This document shows positions 21,496-33,100 of a stretch of DNA of 64,000 nucleotides, one piece after another. Every line of letters begins with the position of its first letter. The stretch's first letter is position 1. This DNA comes from Sordariomycetes sp. S80-01Y (lineage: Eukaryota; Ascomycota; Sordariomycetes). A program made the translations under genes and the position numbers. Location of the stretch: contig JAXQJY010000029.1 of assembly GCA_037042185.1 (NCBI GenBank), forward strand, positions 496,001 to 560,000, read 5' to 3'. Below the pieces are notes generated by a model. That model saw only the letters and a list, made by a program, of their open reading frames with translations. It had not been told where the DNA came from and ran no database searches.

Positions 21496-23093
21496 CTAAC
21501 TCCTGACCCTCACCGGATGGGCTTCCGTGTTGAACACCCATTTGTTGGGCTCATCAACCTTGATCTGCAGGTCACTCTCCTCGTCAAACATGAGGTACAG
21601 GTACTTCAACGTTTCCGTCATCCAGAAGCTCTCCATCTTGTTGATGTAGCCGCCGTCCTCGACCGTGACGTCGGAGAGGCTGCTGTACGCGGCGCCCGTC
21701 TTGGCCGCGGCGTCGATGTTCTCGAAAGCCCGCCACGCCATGTCCTGGAACTTCTTGTCGCCCGTGACGCGGTACGCGTAGTACAGCGTCTCGACCGTCT
21801 CGGGCCGCAGGATGTAGGCCGTGGACGTGGCCCAGAAGCCGGCCTCCTTGTAGAAGTCAGCCTGCTCGGGCGGCGGCGGGCGGTTGGTGTCGTTGTTGAT
21901 GGGCTGGGCGGAGTCGACCCAGCGGAAGCCCTCGGGGCCGATGCCCACGGCCGTGGCTTCGTAGGTGGCGTAGTAGCTGTTGGCTAGCTTCACGCCGAAG
22001 TCGACGTACTTCTTCTCGTCGAGGAGGATGCCTGCGAGGATGAAGTTGCCCCCGGAGAAGGAAGCAAGGTGGCTGGAGGTGGGGACGATCTTGGTCCCTT
22101 GGTAGTCGGCAAGGAAAGTGATATCCTCGCGGGTCGTAGGATGCGAAACGAGGTGCTCCATCGTTGAATCGGCAGCGGCAACCCAACGCTCTTTGTAGAA
22201 CTCAAACTCCTCGGGGTCGTACAGGTACATCTTGATGAGGTACTCGTAGAAGCTGTCGGTGTAGCCGCCCCAGCCACCGTTGTTGTTGACAAAGTGACCA
22301 TCCTCGAGGCTGACGTGCGTGCCAGTCAGACCAGGGAATGGCTCGCCGTCCTCGTTGGGGGTGAGCAGGTAGCTCTCGGCCTTTTGGGACAGCTCAGCGT
22401 ACTCAGAGTTACCTGTCAGGTCAGAGAGCCTCGTCCACTCGAGGACGAGTGTGCCAGCCTCGGCGATGTTGTTCGTCTCGGAGCCATTCTTCTCCTTCAC
22501 CGGGTTGAGACGGATAATAGGGTCAGGGACGCCGGAGGGCGTGTCGAAGGCGAACTTCAAGCTGTCGGCCAGCGACTTGGCCTGTTCGAGACAAGCATCA
22601 ATGAGCTTCTCGTCCTTGACCAACTTGCGGTACTCCTCCTGCTGGAGCAGGTCGTAGCCGGAGAGCAGCCCACCAAAGTAGCGGATGTTGGTCTCGAAGA
22701 GCGAGATGTCGCCCGGCTCGGCAGTGGTGGTGAAGTCGATTGTGGGCACAAATTCGAGGATCTGGTTCACGGACTCCGCATCGCCGAGCACGATGCCTGC
22801 GCTGAGCGAGTCGATAGCGGTGACTCCCCATCGATTCCTGACCTGGTCAGCTGGGCAGTTGAGAACAGATAGCTAAGCCGAACTCACCGATCGTTCACAT
22901 ATGAGCTGTCGAGAGGCGTCAATGTGTCATTGGGGAAGGCATTGTTGTAGTAGCCCCTCCACGAGTAGACATAAGCATCCTTAATCTGCTTTGCCTTTTC
23001 GGGGTCGGGTCCAGGGGTGTTGGCGCGCTTAGGTTGGGCGAGCGACGGTGCAGCGAGCCCGAGAAGGGCAAGGGTCGTTAAAGACGATTGCAT
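21496..23093 (-). CDS. Secreted glycoside hydrolase family 47 alpha-1,2-mannosidase
   Basis: GH47 enzymes trim alpha-1,2-linked mannose from N-glycans; this one looks secreted or luminal. Two exons (23093-22888 and 22837-21496) flank a 50-nt intron and encode 515 aa. The start MQSSLTTLALLGLAAPSLAQ is a signal peptide, followed by a Kex2-like KR. Family blocks are DAYVYSWRGYYNNAFPND, NIAEAGTLVLEW (catalytic Glu region), NNNGGWGGYTDSFYEYLIK, LRPETVETLYYAYRVTGD, ESFWMTETLKYLYLMF and FNTEAHPV (Ca-binding Thr). All key blocks are present and the length is normal for fungal GH47. An in-frame ATG at 23138 would place 15 residues before the signal peptide and is not preferred. Confidence 0.95.
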
Positions 23094-24761
23094 CTTGACT
23101 GAAGGCACCCTTGGATGGTGGTGAGAGAGGGGACGCAAGAAAAGGGCGAGGGATGAAGGGCCAAAGAACGGTCACGTATTCATGTCTCACTGGGGACGTC
23201 GTGAGCGTCTTTTATACGCGTGCCCCGAGCTTCGTGCACCCCTGTCTCTGAGACCTGACCATCATTGCTACGTCGGGAAACAAGCTCACGAGGCCGAGTC
23301 GGCCATTGACCAACGACAGCACGATGTCGTATCGTCATCTTGCTCCAGCCCCTCAAATGGCAGGTCATGTTTCTGTCGGCTCCCCAGTCCTGCAGGTTAC
23401 CAGCGGCCGACTCGCGGAGCGACGATCTACCTGCCACCAAGCAGGACAATGTCTCCGCCGGTGGTTAAGGCCGGCCAGACTGTGAAGGAAGGAGAGCGCG
23501 GAGGAAATGACGGCTTTCGCTGATGATGCGGGGAGTTGGGCGGGGATGCCGGGGTTGCATGACGATCATCAATGCCATGTAAGTCGGCCCCGGGACGCAG
23601 AGATATGTGTGCTGGGGTGAGACTTCTTTCACGTGGATCTCGAGAGTTAAGCTTGCGCGAAGATTTCGTATTGATGGCAGCGTCTGCTCTCCGTATTTCA
23701 GCTGGCTTTGATGAAGCTGGCCGTGACACAAAAGGACGAGTCAGCCCTACGAAGCTCGGTCGAGGGGGCCGACGGAGGCATCACTGGCGTCCAACTGCCG
23801 CGGTGGCTGGCGAAGCCAAGCTTCTTGGCCGCCACATATCGATGAACCACTCATGATCGCCACATCACCAAAATTCCCCTAATACTGTGGAAGACTCCGG
23901 ATAGAGTGGGATTGTCTGGCCCCGATCTTTGTTCACACAACCGTCCTCGTCGCTTCGGGATTGCCGGGGGACGCGTCCCGTTGTTGTCGCTTTGCCAAAT
24001 AAGATTATCAAGTCTTTCTTCTCCAAAGAAGAGAAGTATCTCCCAGCCCTCACCCGCAATGATCATTCTCTTCCCCTCACAGGATTGCCTCACCTGCATC
24101 GCGTGCACAGAGCAGCACTCAGCCTGCGATGTAACCCAACAAACAACTGGCTTCCAATGCGCGTAAAGATCAGCGTGGAAGCTCCGCCGTTTGATTTAGC
24201 ACCCGGCCTAAGACACCGTCAAGGTCAGCCAGACAAGCTCAGCTGCGCACTATTCTGTATCGAAGCAGAAGTGGTTCGAGACCTAAATCGCCGCAATGAC
24301 GCCGCCGTTGCAATAGATTTTGGCGGTGGAAGGTGTCACTGCAGGACGCGCTCAACTTGGAGGACGGAGCTCGCAGGGAGGTGAAGATGCTGTCACTGAT
24401 GACGATCCCTTTGAGCTCGTTGGAGATGATTGCAACGTTGTCTCGCTTCGCGGGGTCTGCAGCCTTCTGGAAGCCCGGCTTCCGACCCAGCTCGCCCCAA
24501 GCTCCTTTTCGAAGGGTCGCTTGACAACTGAGCTTATCCTCCGGTCCGGAAAGTCGCCCGGTGCATGCAGATTGTAGATCCCGTGATCGCTTTTTCGCGG
24601 GAGACTGAGCAAAATCTTGCACATTGCAACTCAAGCTGGGGCGGTCTCGATTAACTCGGTCGTTTCGCGGTGATTTCGGCAGTTTCCTTTTTGACGACGT
24701 CATGGTAGTGGTAACGAAGTCATACCTATCATCACTGAATGTCTGCGATAGCGATAGTCTT
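23094..24761. other. Intergenic region, GH47 promoter and RAD10 3' flank
   Basis: 1.67 kb without a recognised gene. A 154-aa minus-strand ORF (24703-24239) begins MTSSKRKLPKSPRND, a plausible nuclear-type basic start, but the rest has no domain and reads like random translation. I leave it uncalled. Confidence 0.35.
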
Positions 24762-26015
24762 TCAGCTGCCGTTCTCGCGAAGCTTCGCTAAAGCAGCAGC
24801 GACCCCATCGCTCAGACCCTGGCTTTGAGATTCTTGCTGCGATGTAGCCCCAGGGTCAGAGGACTGACGCTGCTCCCGATCATCGACTTGACCAGGCTGA
24901 GCAGTCCTCTTTGACTCCTCAATGGCAGCCGCGAGCATGGCCTCCTCGTCCCCGTCATCAATGTCATGCATCCCTCGTGCCACATCTACAGGCCTCGGCG
25001 TGCTACCTTTCGTTGGACTCCCTCTAGATGATTGCCCAGGTGTACCGAGACTCGACATCTCCCTCAACGGCACCCTCGATAGCGGCACAGCATTGCGCAG
25101 TGTCTCTGTCCGGTTGTCTCCATCAGCGGTGCTCTCTCCTCTTGTCAAGCCCCTCTTTGCAGCCTTCTTCACTCTGAAAGGCTCTTCCATAGCTTTTGTC
25201 CACCTCTTAACCTTGGTACCACCCCAGCCGGATATCATTCCCAAGCTTTCGGCGTCTGCATTAACGGCATTCCTCAAGCTGCCAAAGTTGGCAACCAAAG
25301 CAACAGCATCACTCTTGTTCAGGCTGCGCGGCACCGTGACGAAGTCCTGCAGCTTGTCCGCGTAGGTGGCGCTCTGCGTACCCTTGATGGCGCCGAAAGA
25401 CGCGTTTTCGTAAGACTTGAAGAGTTCGAGGTAGCGCGCGACTTCGGCGGCGGACCAGCAGAGCAGCAGGGTGACGTTGTTGACCAGACTCGTCTTGGAG
25501 AGTTCACGGAGAGGGTCCTCGTGGTTCGGGATGTCGACTAGGGTAAGGAGGAGGCGGAGGTTGTATTTGCCCTGGAGGGCGCGGATACGGGTGTAGATGT
25601 ACTCGGGGTGGAGGCGGTGGTATTTCAGGCTTCCATCATTAGTTCCCGTTTTGAGAGATGATCACAGAATGACAAACCTCAGGAAAAGAGCGCAATTTGT
25701 CAAGCCAACGACGTAGTCGGCTGGTATGTCACTGTACTCCCACGGCACGCTCTTGAGAGACGTCAGGACCGGATTGCCTCGCTGACGGGGCGAGACTAGA
25801 ATCGTCGAACCGCCAGTCTTCTGCGGTAGAGCCTGCGGTGTAGGCTGAACGACTTTGTTGCCAGATACACTGGTGGGCGGTGCCTTGTCGAGGCGCTGTG
25901 GTGTCGGCTGAACGATCTTTCGAGGTTGCGCTGGCTGGGGGCGTGCGGCAGGCGTGGGATCGGCGGCAGCCATTGCGGCCAGCAGGTCGGCGTCTGCGCC
26001 AAAGTCGTCATCCAT
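24762..26015 (-). CDS. rad10: DNA excision repair protein RAD10/ERCC1
   Basis: RAD10 is the non-catalytic partner of the XPF/RAD1 structure-specific nuclease in nucleotide excision repair. Two exons (26015-25678 and 25629-24762) flank a 48-nt intron and encode 401 aa. The join restores [19 protein letters not shown], the most conserved ERCC1 block. The central domain runs [17 protein letters not shown] through [17 protein letters not shown] to [18 protein letters not shown], followed by the helix-hairpin-helix region ([14 protein letters not shown]...[12 protein letters not shown]). The N terminus is Pro/Gln-rich with a repeated IVQPTPQ/VVQPTPQ motif. The C-terminal extension (about 130 residues) is disordered and includes [16 protein letters not shown], which fits a ubiquitin-interacting motif. 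Confidence 0.94.
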
Positions 26016-26527
26016 GATCAGACGTAACCTTGGGTACGGAGCGGAGGGGCAAGACAGCGAGTGGAACGCCTACAGGTGGTGCAAGGAGGAGAAAGTAAAA
26101 GTCACCTTCACGAACGCGGTTGACGTCGTGCCCCCACCAAATCGGTACCGTGACGGGCAGCGTAGATCCTCAAGCTCGGGCTGGTACAAAGCTTCTGAGT
26201 TGGGCTACCGTGACCCAACTACCCTGCACTCAACGCACAACCCACGTCTTCATCAGCGTGCAAGAAAAGTGAGCGGTAGGCTATTGTTCAAGAGCAATCT
26301 TAGTTTGAGGGCTATGAAAGAATTTCCTACAAAATGCCTGACTTGTTCCCGGATGACCGTGCCGTGATGCGTGTTGAATCATCAAGTCGCCCTCCCTTGC
26401 GCCGTCGCTCGAAAGAATAAGAAAAAAAAGGACGATGAACTTGGCAATGTTACACGAGATCTCATCTCGAATGAAAGCACATGGGGTATATGAAAAACAT
26501 AAGAAAAGCAGAAGGACATCATGCGAA
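26016..26527. other. Intergenic region upstream of rad10
   Basis: 512 bp holding the rad10 promoter and the 3' flank of the next minus-strand gene. No ORF is supportable. Confidence 0.4.
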
Positions 26528-27952
26528 TCAGTCTACCGGTTCGGCGAGGTCCTCTGCCTGGCGGTCACTGAAGGAGGAACGGGTGAAGGTACGATGCATG
26601 GTGTGCAACGCCGCCAGCCAGCCGTCAAACATCAAGCGCACGCTCCTCGCCTCGGCGTCGTCCATGCTCGAGGTATCGACCTGGTCGCGCAGTCGTTGGT
26701 AGGATTCAATCATGAGGCTGATCTGTAGGCCTTGTGTGCTGTTCTTGGATGCAGGCTGCGGCATTGAGCCAGACAATTCCTTGACCAACATGGCAATGGT
26801 CTTCTGCAACGGCGTACTGCTGTCGGAGGCAGATGAGGATGGAGGCTTTGGTAGGGGCTTGTCAAAGCTGCGGCGCTCGAAGCTCGACCGCTCGGGTGCC
26901 GGCGATGACGCAGGCGAATCGGAGAAGGATACTGGCTTGAAGTAGATGGCATCTTCTTCGAAAGCGACGAGGGTACCGTCGGAGCCTGGCGATAGGTTGT
27001 TCGGCTCAGCGGGTCCTGGTGCGTGAAGAACGGTCTCACGAGCCGAGTCTCGCGAGCCGTTGCGAGAGTGTGGTGAAGGGTCTGGGTATGGCGACTGCGT
27101 AATCTGTGACGGATCGAACCGCGTGGGCTCCAAAAGAATGGTTGACGGCTCTTGTGGCTTCAAGGTCTCCCTCTTGTCCTCATCCTCATCCTCATGTCCC
27201 GAGTCATCCTCTTCTTCCTCATCACGCGCCTCCAAAAAGGCCTGATACTGCTCGGCGATGAGCTCAACACTGGCTTTCCTCTTGATGACACGAATCTCCT
27301 TCTTGCGGGGCTGCGACCCGTCCAGCTGCCCAATCTTGAAGCCCGGCGCAACGAGGCTGCGCTTCGAGATGGACTTGCGGGGCTTGGAGGGGGGCGAAAG
27401 CAGCGACATTGATTTGAGGTTATCCAGTGATGGCCGGGAACTCGTCGATCGTGATCTGCTCTTCGACAGGGTGAGATTGGCAAAGTCTGGCAGCAAGCTC
27501 GTGGAAGTAGTCGGTCTAGTGTTGATCTTTGCACGTGGCTCAAGACCCAGGGGAAGGTCGGGGGAGCTCATGAGGCCGCTACGCTCGATATACTCGAGCC
27601 ATTTTGAATCGCTGAGGTCGGTAGGCATGGGAATGTGAGGAGAGGGATCCAGACGCCGTTCGCAGCTGACCTGGGACTTTTCCGGGCGGAGGTGAGTCGT
27701 GGCAGTGACTCGTGAGTGCTCTCCACATTCCAGTGCCGGACTCGCTTGGGGTGAAGAAGGGCCTGAGCCGTGGGAGCCACGCTTGCCGATGCGGAGATTG
27801 TTTCTCGTCTTTTGAAGCTTGCGCCGAAGGGGTTTGGACGTGTCTTGGACCGAGGCTGAGGTAGACGATAGTGGGAAGGACGGCGAGGATGGCGAGACAG
27901 AGGGAGAGACAGCGGCGGCCGCGACGGGACGGCCGGTAGTGGTGCATTCCAT
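26528..27952 (-). CDS. Disordered fungal protein of unknown function
   Basis: A single-exon protein of 474 aa starting MECTTTGRPVA, with a good start context (AGCC before the ATG). I do not recognise a catalytic domain. It is mostly Ser/Pro-rich and disordered. Islands that look conserved are SDSKWLEYIERSGLMSSPDL, APGFKIGQLDGSQPRKKEIR followed by a basic KRKASVELIAEQYQAFLEAR helix, and an acidic run (EEEEDDSGHEDEDED). A C-terminal helical segment reads LMIESYQRLRDQ and SVRLMFDGWLAALHTMHRTF. The short lysine/arginine stretches suggest a regulatory or nuclear protein, but this is inference. An upstream non-ATG extension to 27991 is not needed. Confidence 0.72.
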   Translation of the reverse strand: MECTTTGRPVAAAAVSPSVSPSSPSFPLSSTSASVQDTSKPLRRKLQKTRNNLRIGKRGSHGSGPSSPQASPALECGEHSRVTATTHLRPEKSQVSCERRLDPSPHIPMPTDLSDSKWLEYIERSGLMSSPDLPLGLEPRAKINTRPTTSTSLLPDFANLTLSKSRSRSTSSRPSLDNLKSMSLLSPPSKPRKSISKRSLVAPGFKIGQLDGSQPRKKEIRVIKRKASVELIAEQYQAFLEARDEEEEDDSGHEDEDEDKRETLKPQEPSTILLEPTRFDPSQITQSPYPDPSPHSRNGSRDSARETVLHAPGPAEPNNLSPGSDGTLVAFEEDAIYFKPVSFSDSPASSPAPERSSFERRSFDKPLPKPPSSSASDSSTPLQKTIAMLVKELSGSMPQPASKNSTQGLQISLMIESYQRLRDQVDTSSMDDAEARSVRLMFDGWLAALHTMHRTFTRSSFSDRQAEDLAEPVD

Positions 27953-28309
27953 GGCTTGCGGTGGTTTTGCCTCCCCAGTGCCAGTGCGCACGTCGACGGT
28001 GATGGATCGCGCAGGTGCGGCACTCCGTCTGGGAAAGGCGAGGATCGGCCAATGGCACGGGGGCCCAGACTATCGAGATGAGGGTCAAACACGGCCAGAC
28101 AGTCTTGAGCTAGATGCTGTCTTGTCTCTGAAGCTTGTCTTGGAGGTGAGGCGCGAGTACGAGTAATGGTGATGTCGATGCGACGAGGGAGATGCCTCAG
28201 AGGCTTCGTCACCGACTTACCGCTCCTCGAAATAGACGGCACATGCCGGTTCACGTGGAAAAGGCCACAGCCTCACTGCCACTGGCTCCCACTTCCACTG
28301 GCAGACTTA

Positions 28310-28350
28310 GGCGCAGGCGCAGGCGCAGGCACAGGCTCAGGCTCAGGCTT
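28310..28350. repeat. GGCGCA/GGCTCA hexanucleotide tract
   Basis: Six to seven imperfect hexamers of the type GGCGCA, GGCACA and GGCTCA in a row. It lies about 360 bp upstream of the disordered-protein start codon. Confidence 0.75.
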
Positions 28351-28405
28351 GGAGCTGCTGACTTGCTGCGCTGTGCCCAGCCGTTGAGGAGGATTCGGGG
28401 TGCCT

Positions 28406-28432
28406 CACCACCACCACCACCTCCACCACCAC
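28406..28432. repeat. CAC trinucleotide microsatellite
   Basis: Nine trinucleotides, eight CAC and one CTC, in a row, in the 5' flank of the disordered-protein gene. Confidence 0.7.
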
Positions 28433-29346
28433 TACGATTCGGACCACCACGTCACCGCTTCCCTTTCAGGGCTGCCCTTCCAGGGTTGCTGCCATGCAAC
28501 TTGAAGTGGGCTGGTGCGGGCAATGACGCGCTGCCTGGCACACCAATAGCGGGCCGCCTCTGGGCAGCGGGGGTCTTGAACCTGGAAGTCGTCGAGACAT
28601 GATGGCCCCGGCAATACGAAATATTGCATGGCGATGCCGGGCTTGTTTCTTGTCCCGTCAACTCCCGTCTCGCAATGAGATAGGTCCGTGTGCAGAATTT
28701 GGAAGGGGGTCCTTCAATGACTTCCGGGTTGCCGGGCTGCTCCGTCCCCAATTGGGTCGTTACTAGAGCTGTTCTGGGTCGACAGTGTAGATTTGGAGGC
28801 GGTCTACGTAGCTACGTGATGGCCGACTCGTCTTAGTGCCTTCTACCGAAAGAATAACATGATGGGTGGTTGGCCCGGGACTTGTTGTAATTTGCAGCAA
28901 CTTAGCGTCTTAGATTTCCCCTCGACATTGCCTGGGTGGTAACTCGAAGGGGTGAACTTGCCACGAACAAGTTAGACCTGTGCTGCTTGCTGGAAAAGGG
29001 CGGCCTCGTAGCGGTGGCACCTCAGACATGTCCACCCCTTTTCGGCTACCATGAAATTGACTGACCCTCATGAAGCCTTGGAGACCGCCCGTAAAGAACC
29101 CCAGGGCTGGTGTGGGGTTTGCAGTCCCAGATCTGCCTCTGAATTCTGAGCGTCTGTGGCGGCGGCACTACATCCAGGGTAGGGATGATGGGTTATGAAG
29201 CCAAACGAGGCTTCATCATGTAAACTCGCGCGTGTTCGAACACTTTGACCCGGCGAAAATACATTTTGGACTGGAACCCCTACTCACAAATTGCAGGGAG
29301 TATAATTGTCAAAGAAGACAACTGACCAAAAAGGTAGGGCGGACGC

Positions 29347-29352
29347 AAAAAA
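29347..29352 (-). terminator. Pol III T-run terminator of tRNA-Gly
   Basis: Six consecutive T residues on the minus strand, four bases past the mature tRNA end, as expected for RNA polymerase III. Confidence 0.7.
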
Positions 29353-29355
29353 CAA

Positions 29356-29435
29356 TGCGTGATCTGGGAATCGAACCCAGGGCTCCCCGACGTTGCTGAT
29401 GGCAACGGAGAATTTTACCACTAAACCAATCACGC
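29356..29435 (-). tRNA. tRNA-Gly (anticodon GCC) with a 9-nt intron
   Basis: The minus strand folds as a cloverleaf. The acceptor stem GCGTGAT pairs with ATCACGC, followed by discriminator A at 29356. The D arm GTTTAGTGGTAAAAT is typical of tRNA-Gly. The anticodon stem CTCCG/CGGGG encloses TT-GCC-A, and the T arm is CTGGG-TTCGATT-CCCAG. The loop is 16 nt, so a 9-nt intron (29399-29391) is inferred one base 3' of the anticodon, the canonical position. The anticodon occupies 29403-29401. A downstream T6 run on this strand (29352-29347) fits a Pol III terminator. Confidence 0.95.
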
Positions 29436-30174
29436 TTGTTGAGATTGACTTTGCTTTTTATTTATATAAACAGCCAAATTTCAGAGCCGACGCCGTCACA
29501 GAGCCATCGAACCACGGCGCGCGCCGATACGCGAGCCTCTCTCGAGTCAAAGTGTAGACAGAGAGACTTATGACTCACCGAGCAGATCATGTATGTTTCG
29601 GCTGGAGAAGACTCGAATGGAGAAACCGAGCCCGCCCTAGAGATCGTGGATGGACCAGGGTCACAGGCGGCGTCGCAGTACCGTAAAAGATTGAGTGAAG
29701 TCGAAAGAGATGGAAAGCAAGTTTACAAGAAGAGCAGATTGAAGGATCAGAAGAGAGTGATATGGATATCATTTAGAGTGCATACACACAAGGAGTGTCT
29801 GTGAAGGTCCCGATGATTCCAATCTTAACAGTGCTAGTGGGAGATGATTCACAAGCGGTAGTACAAAAACAACGCGCTCTTCATGAGAACCCAGGGCTAT
29901 CCCCTTTGATCCAACCGAATCTAGACATTTGACAGGTGGGTGTGCTTGTCCAAAAATGTCTGAGCGGGATCTTGGAGCCAGCGCTGGTTTCGTAACTTTC
30001 GTTGTTCTTCCGGACAGATCTACGGTACGATCTAATGATTGGCACGGCTGGAACTGGAAGCTTTGATGTCTCTTTCACTGCCTCGAGGAGAGGTACAGTC
30101 GACTTCTGGGAGTTCGATGTTGGTATTTCAAGTTCAGTTGATCTGACGCAATGGACTTAAATACATTCAAGGTC
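29436..30174. other. Intergenic region between the tRNA and the ABC transporter 3' end
   Basis: 739 bp with no supportable gene. It contains the tRNA upstream flank and the 3' UTR of the ABC transporter. Confidence 0.4.
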
Positions 30175-33100
30175 CTACACTCCCGTTGACGTTGTGATCG
30201 CATCCAGTATAGTCTCCGAAACCAGACTATGATCTGCGGCTTCGGTAGGAAGTCGACGTTCATCTTCGTCATGATGGTCGTTCTTCTTGGACGTAAGTCT
30301 CTCATACAACCCCGCAAATACTGAGCCTTCGGGGCCGATCGCATGCAGCTTACGAGGATGCCCGAACTCTTTCAACTCCCCGGCGTCCAGCACAAGAACA
30401 ATGTCAAAGTCATCCAAAGCCGACTCAAGCTTATGTACCACGGAGAGAACTGTGCGATCAGCGAAGCGCTCCTTCATAACGCGTTGGATAAGGGCGTCGG
30501 TATGCGAGTCAACACTGCGAGCTTGTTAGTACCAGATACGCGCGAAAGGTCCGGAGGTGGAGCTGGTTAAGACTGACCTGCTTGTTGCCTCATCAAAGAC
30601 AACGACAGGGGAAGGGCGGAGGATAGCTCGTGCTATGCAGAAGAGTTGCTTCTGCCCCTGCGATAGGTGCAATGCCTCAATTGGCACATCAAGGCCTCCA
30701 TTTGCACACACAATGCCCCAAAGTTCCACGGCTTTGAGAGCATCCTCTACAGCCGCCTCTGACAATGATTCAGAAGGATCGGCATTCAGTTGTACACTAG
30801 ACCCTTCGATAAGGAAGGCATCTTGTGGTACGCCGACTAACCGGGTGCGAACCTGTTCGCGGGGAAGGGTGGAAATGTCAAGACCATCTATAGTGATGCG
30901 CCCGTCATGCAAATCAATCATCCGGAAGAGGCACGAGATCATGGAGCTCTTCCCGCTGTTGAGAGGTCAGTTTGGTCCCAATGAGCTGTAGATCAAAATG
31001 CGCAACATACCTGCCAGTTCGACCACAGATTCCAACTTTCTGACCGGGTTGAATGATAATCGAGACGTCTTTCAGAACGTTCTCGGATGGTCTGAAGAGG
31101 ACTGACGTTAGTAGACTAATGGCTTACAAGGGTAAAATACGGGCTTACTTATAACCGGCGGAGACATGTTCAAACGAGATGGTACCACGTGAAGGCCATG
31201 TTGACGGAGGAGGCTGATCTTCCTGAGGCTCGTGCTCAGAAGTAGTGTAGGTTGTGAAGGACTTGATCCTTGCAATAGCTCCAATATGGGTTTCGAGATT
31301 GGTCCAAAACATTAGGAGGAGCTTCAGATTCTGACTGAATAGAATCACATTCACCAGGGCAACACCAACCAGCCCAGGTGGCAACATCCCTCGCAGCTGC
31401 GTGACAATGATGATGAGGAGAACGGCGATGCCTGCGACGAACATGTCGAGGACTAGGGTTAACCATCTCTGCACGGCGTAAAGGAGATAGAAAGGTCTCT
31501 GCGAGCGATCTAACAGCTCGTAAAGTCTATCTTTGAGCGCTGTGCTCCAACCGAAAGCTCTCAGCGTCGCTAGACCGGCCACCGACTCGGTGAAGAGCGC
31601 ATAGAGCGGGCTTTTGGCCTCCAAATCCATGAAACGAAGTTGACGTGAAGTACGCAGATAAACGTGCTGCACCAGCCATAGAGCCGCGAAAAGGAACGGA
31701 AAGGCGATGGCAGTGTAAGCCGAACCAACGGCTACAAGTGCTAGCTGCGCTATGCAGAGCACGAAAGTAGCGAATGTGTTCAGTGCAGCGAGAGGGAGAT
31801 CCATGTCAATGAGTTGCAAGTCTTGACTGAAGCGGTTGATGGTGACACCAGCGTCTGTCGCCGCGAAGAACGACATTGGCGCATTGAGAACGGTGTTCAA
31901 TAAGCTCGAATGGAAGTTCTTTCCTGAGAGTGGGACCATTGTGACAATCATTTGCCAGCAGCTTACGACCAAAAGAATGAGAGCAAGGGCGCCGAGCATA
32001 CCATAGATACCGAGGTAGTATCCCAGGCGCTGATATGGCTCTTTTTCGTTGGCTGCTGCCCACCAATTGAGCCATATTGTAGGGAAAGATTGGCAGAAAA
32101 TGAAGGCGCAAATAGCGAAGACGAACAGAAAGGTTGGTATCCAGCCAATGGCTCGGACATAGTAAGTGTAAATGGCCATGTCGCCTGTACGACGACCAGC
32201 CTCGACCTTTTCTTCTTCGAGTGAGGATTCTTCTGGCTTGGGGCTTGGATCTGGCGCAGTCTGAGAGTCAGAGTGTTGATCACGATCCCAGTGTGCTTCT
32301 TCAGTCAAGAATTGAGAAACGTAGCCTCTCGACTCTTTGAGCGACTCAAAGGTGCCTTGGTCGCAGCCAGTCCCTGTGCCCTCGAGGCTTATAATGTGGT
32401 CTGCGTATGGAAGACGGTTCGCTGTTGGCTGGTCAGCTTACTGTAAACCATGCCTTGTTGAAACTTACATCGAGATGAGGCCATGATGACAGTGGTATTA
32501 AACTGCCTCAAGATGCCTTCTCTGCCAAGTAGGCCATGGAATATGGTGTCCTCAGTATGCGCGTCAAGGCCACTGAACACGTCGTCAAGTATAATTGCTG
32601 GCTTGCGAGCGTAAATGGCCCTTGCCAGGCTCTGCAATCCGTTAGAAAGTTTCAAATATATGATCGGGGGCGACCACGACGTACGACTCTCTGGCTCTGA
32701 CCTCCGCTGAGGACTATGCCTTTGGATCCAATCGAAGTGAGGTCCCTTTTTGGGAGCTGCTCTAGGTCCTGTGATAAGGCACATGCTTCTAGGACTTTTT
32801 GATACCACACCTCGTCAAGGGGAGAGAATGCAATGATGCTTTGACGCACAGTTCCGTTCATGTGCCACGGTGCTTGGTCGCAATATCCTACCTCGGGTTC
32901 GGAAATGACGAGACTCCCTTTGAGTAGTCTCACTTCTCCGAGGATTGCTTTGAGAAGAGTAGATTTACCACTGCCCACTGGCCCAACTACCAGAGTAAGC
33001 TTTCCACGTGGTATTTCAGCGTTGATGTTCTCAAGGGTGGATGGTTTCTCTGCATCGTACCCGAAGGCTGCGTCTTTGATAAGTACGCAGGATGTTTCTC

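Larger units (their letters stand above)
27953..29355. other. Intergenic region with low-complexity tracts
   Basis: 1.4 kb between the disordered-protein gene and the tRNA. It contains two simple-sequence tracts (listed separately). Reading frames across it are artefacts of these tracts. Confidence 0.4.

Noticed and set aside
22294-22872. 192-aa plus-strand ORF
   Set aside because: Antisense shadow of the GH47 exon.
24239-24703. 154-aa minus-strand ORF with a basic N terminus
   Set aside because: The start MTSSKRKLPKSP is plausible, but the remainder lacks any domain or coding periodicity that I can judge. Too weak to call.
28192-28602. 136-aa Arg/Pro-rich plus-strand ORF
   Set aside because: Product of the simple-repeat tracts, not a gene.
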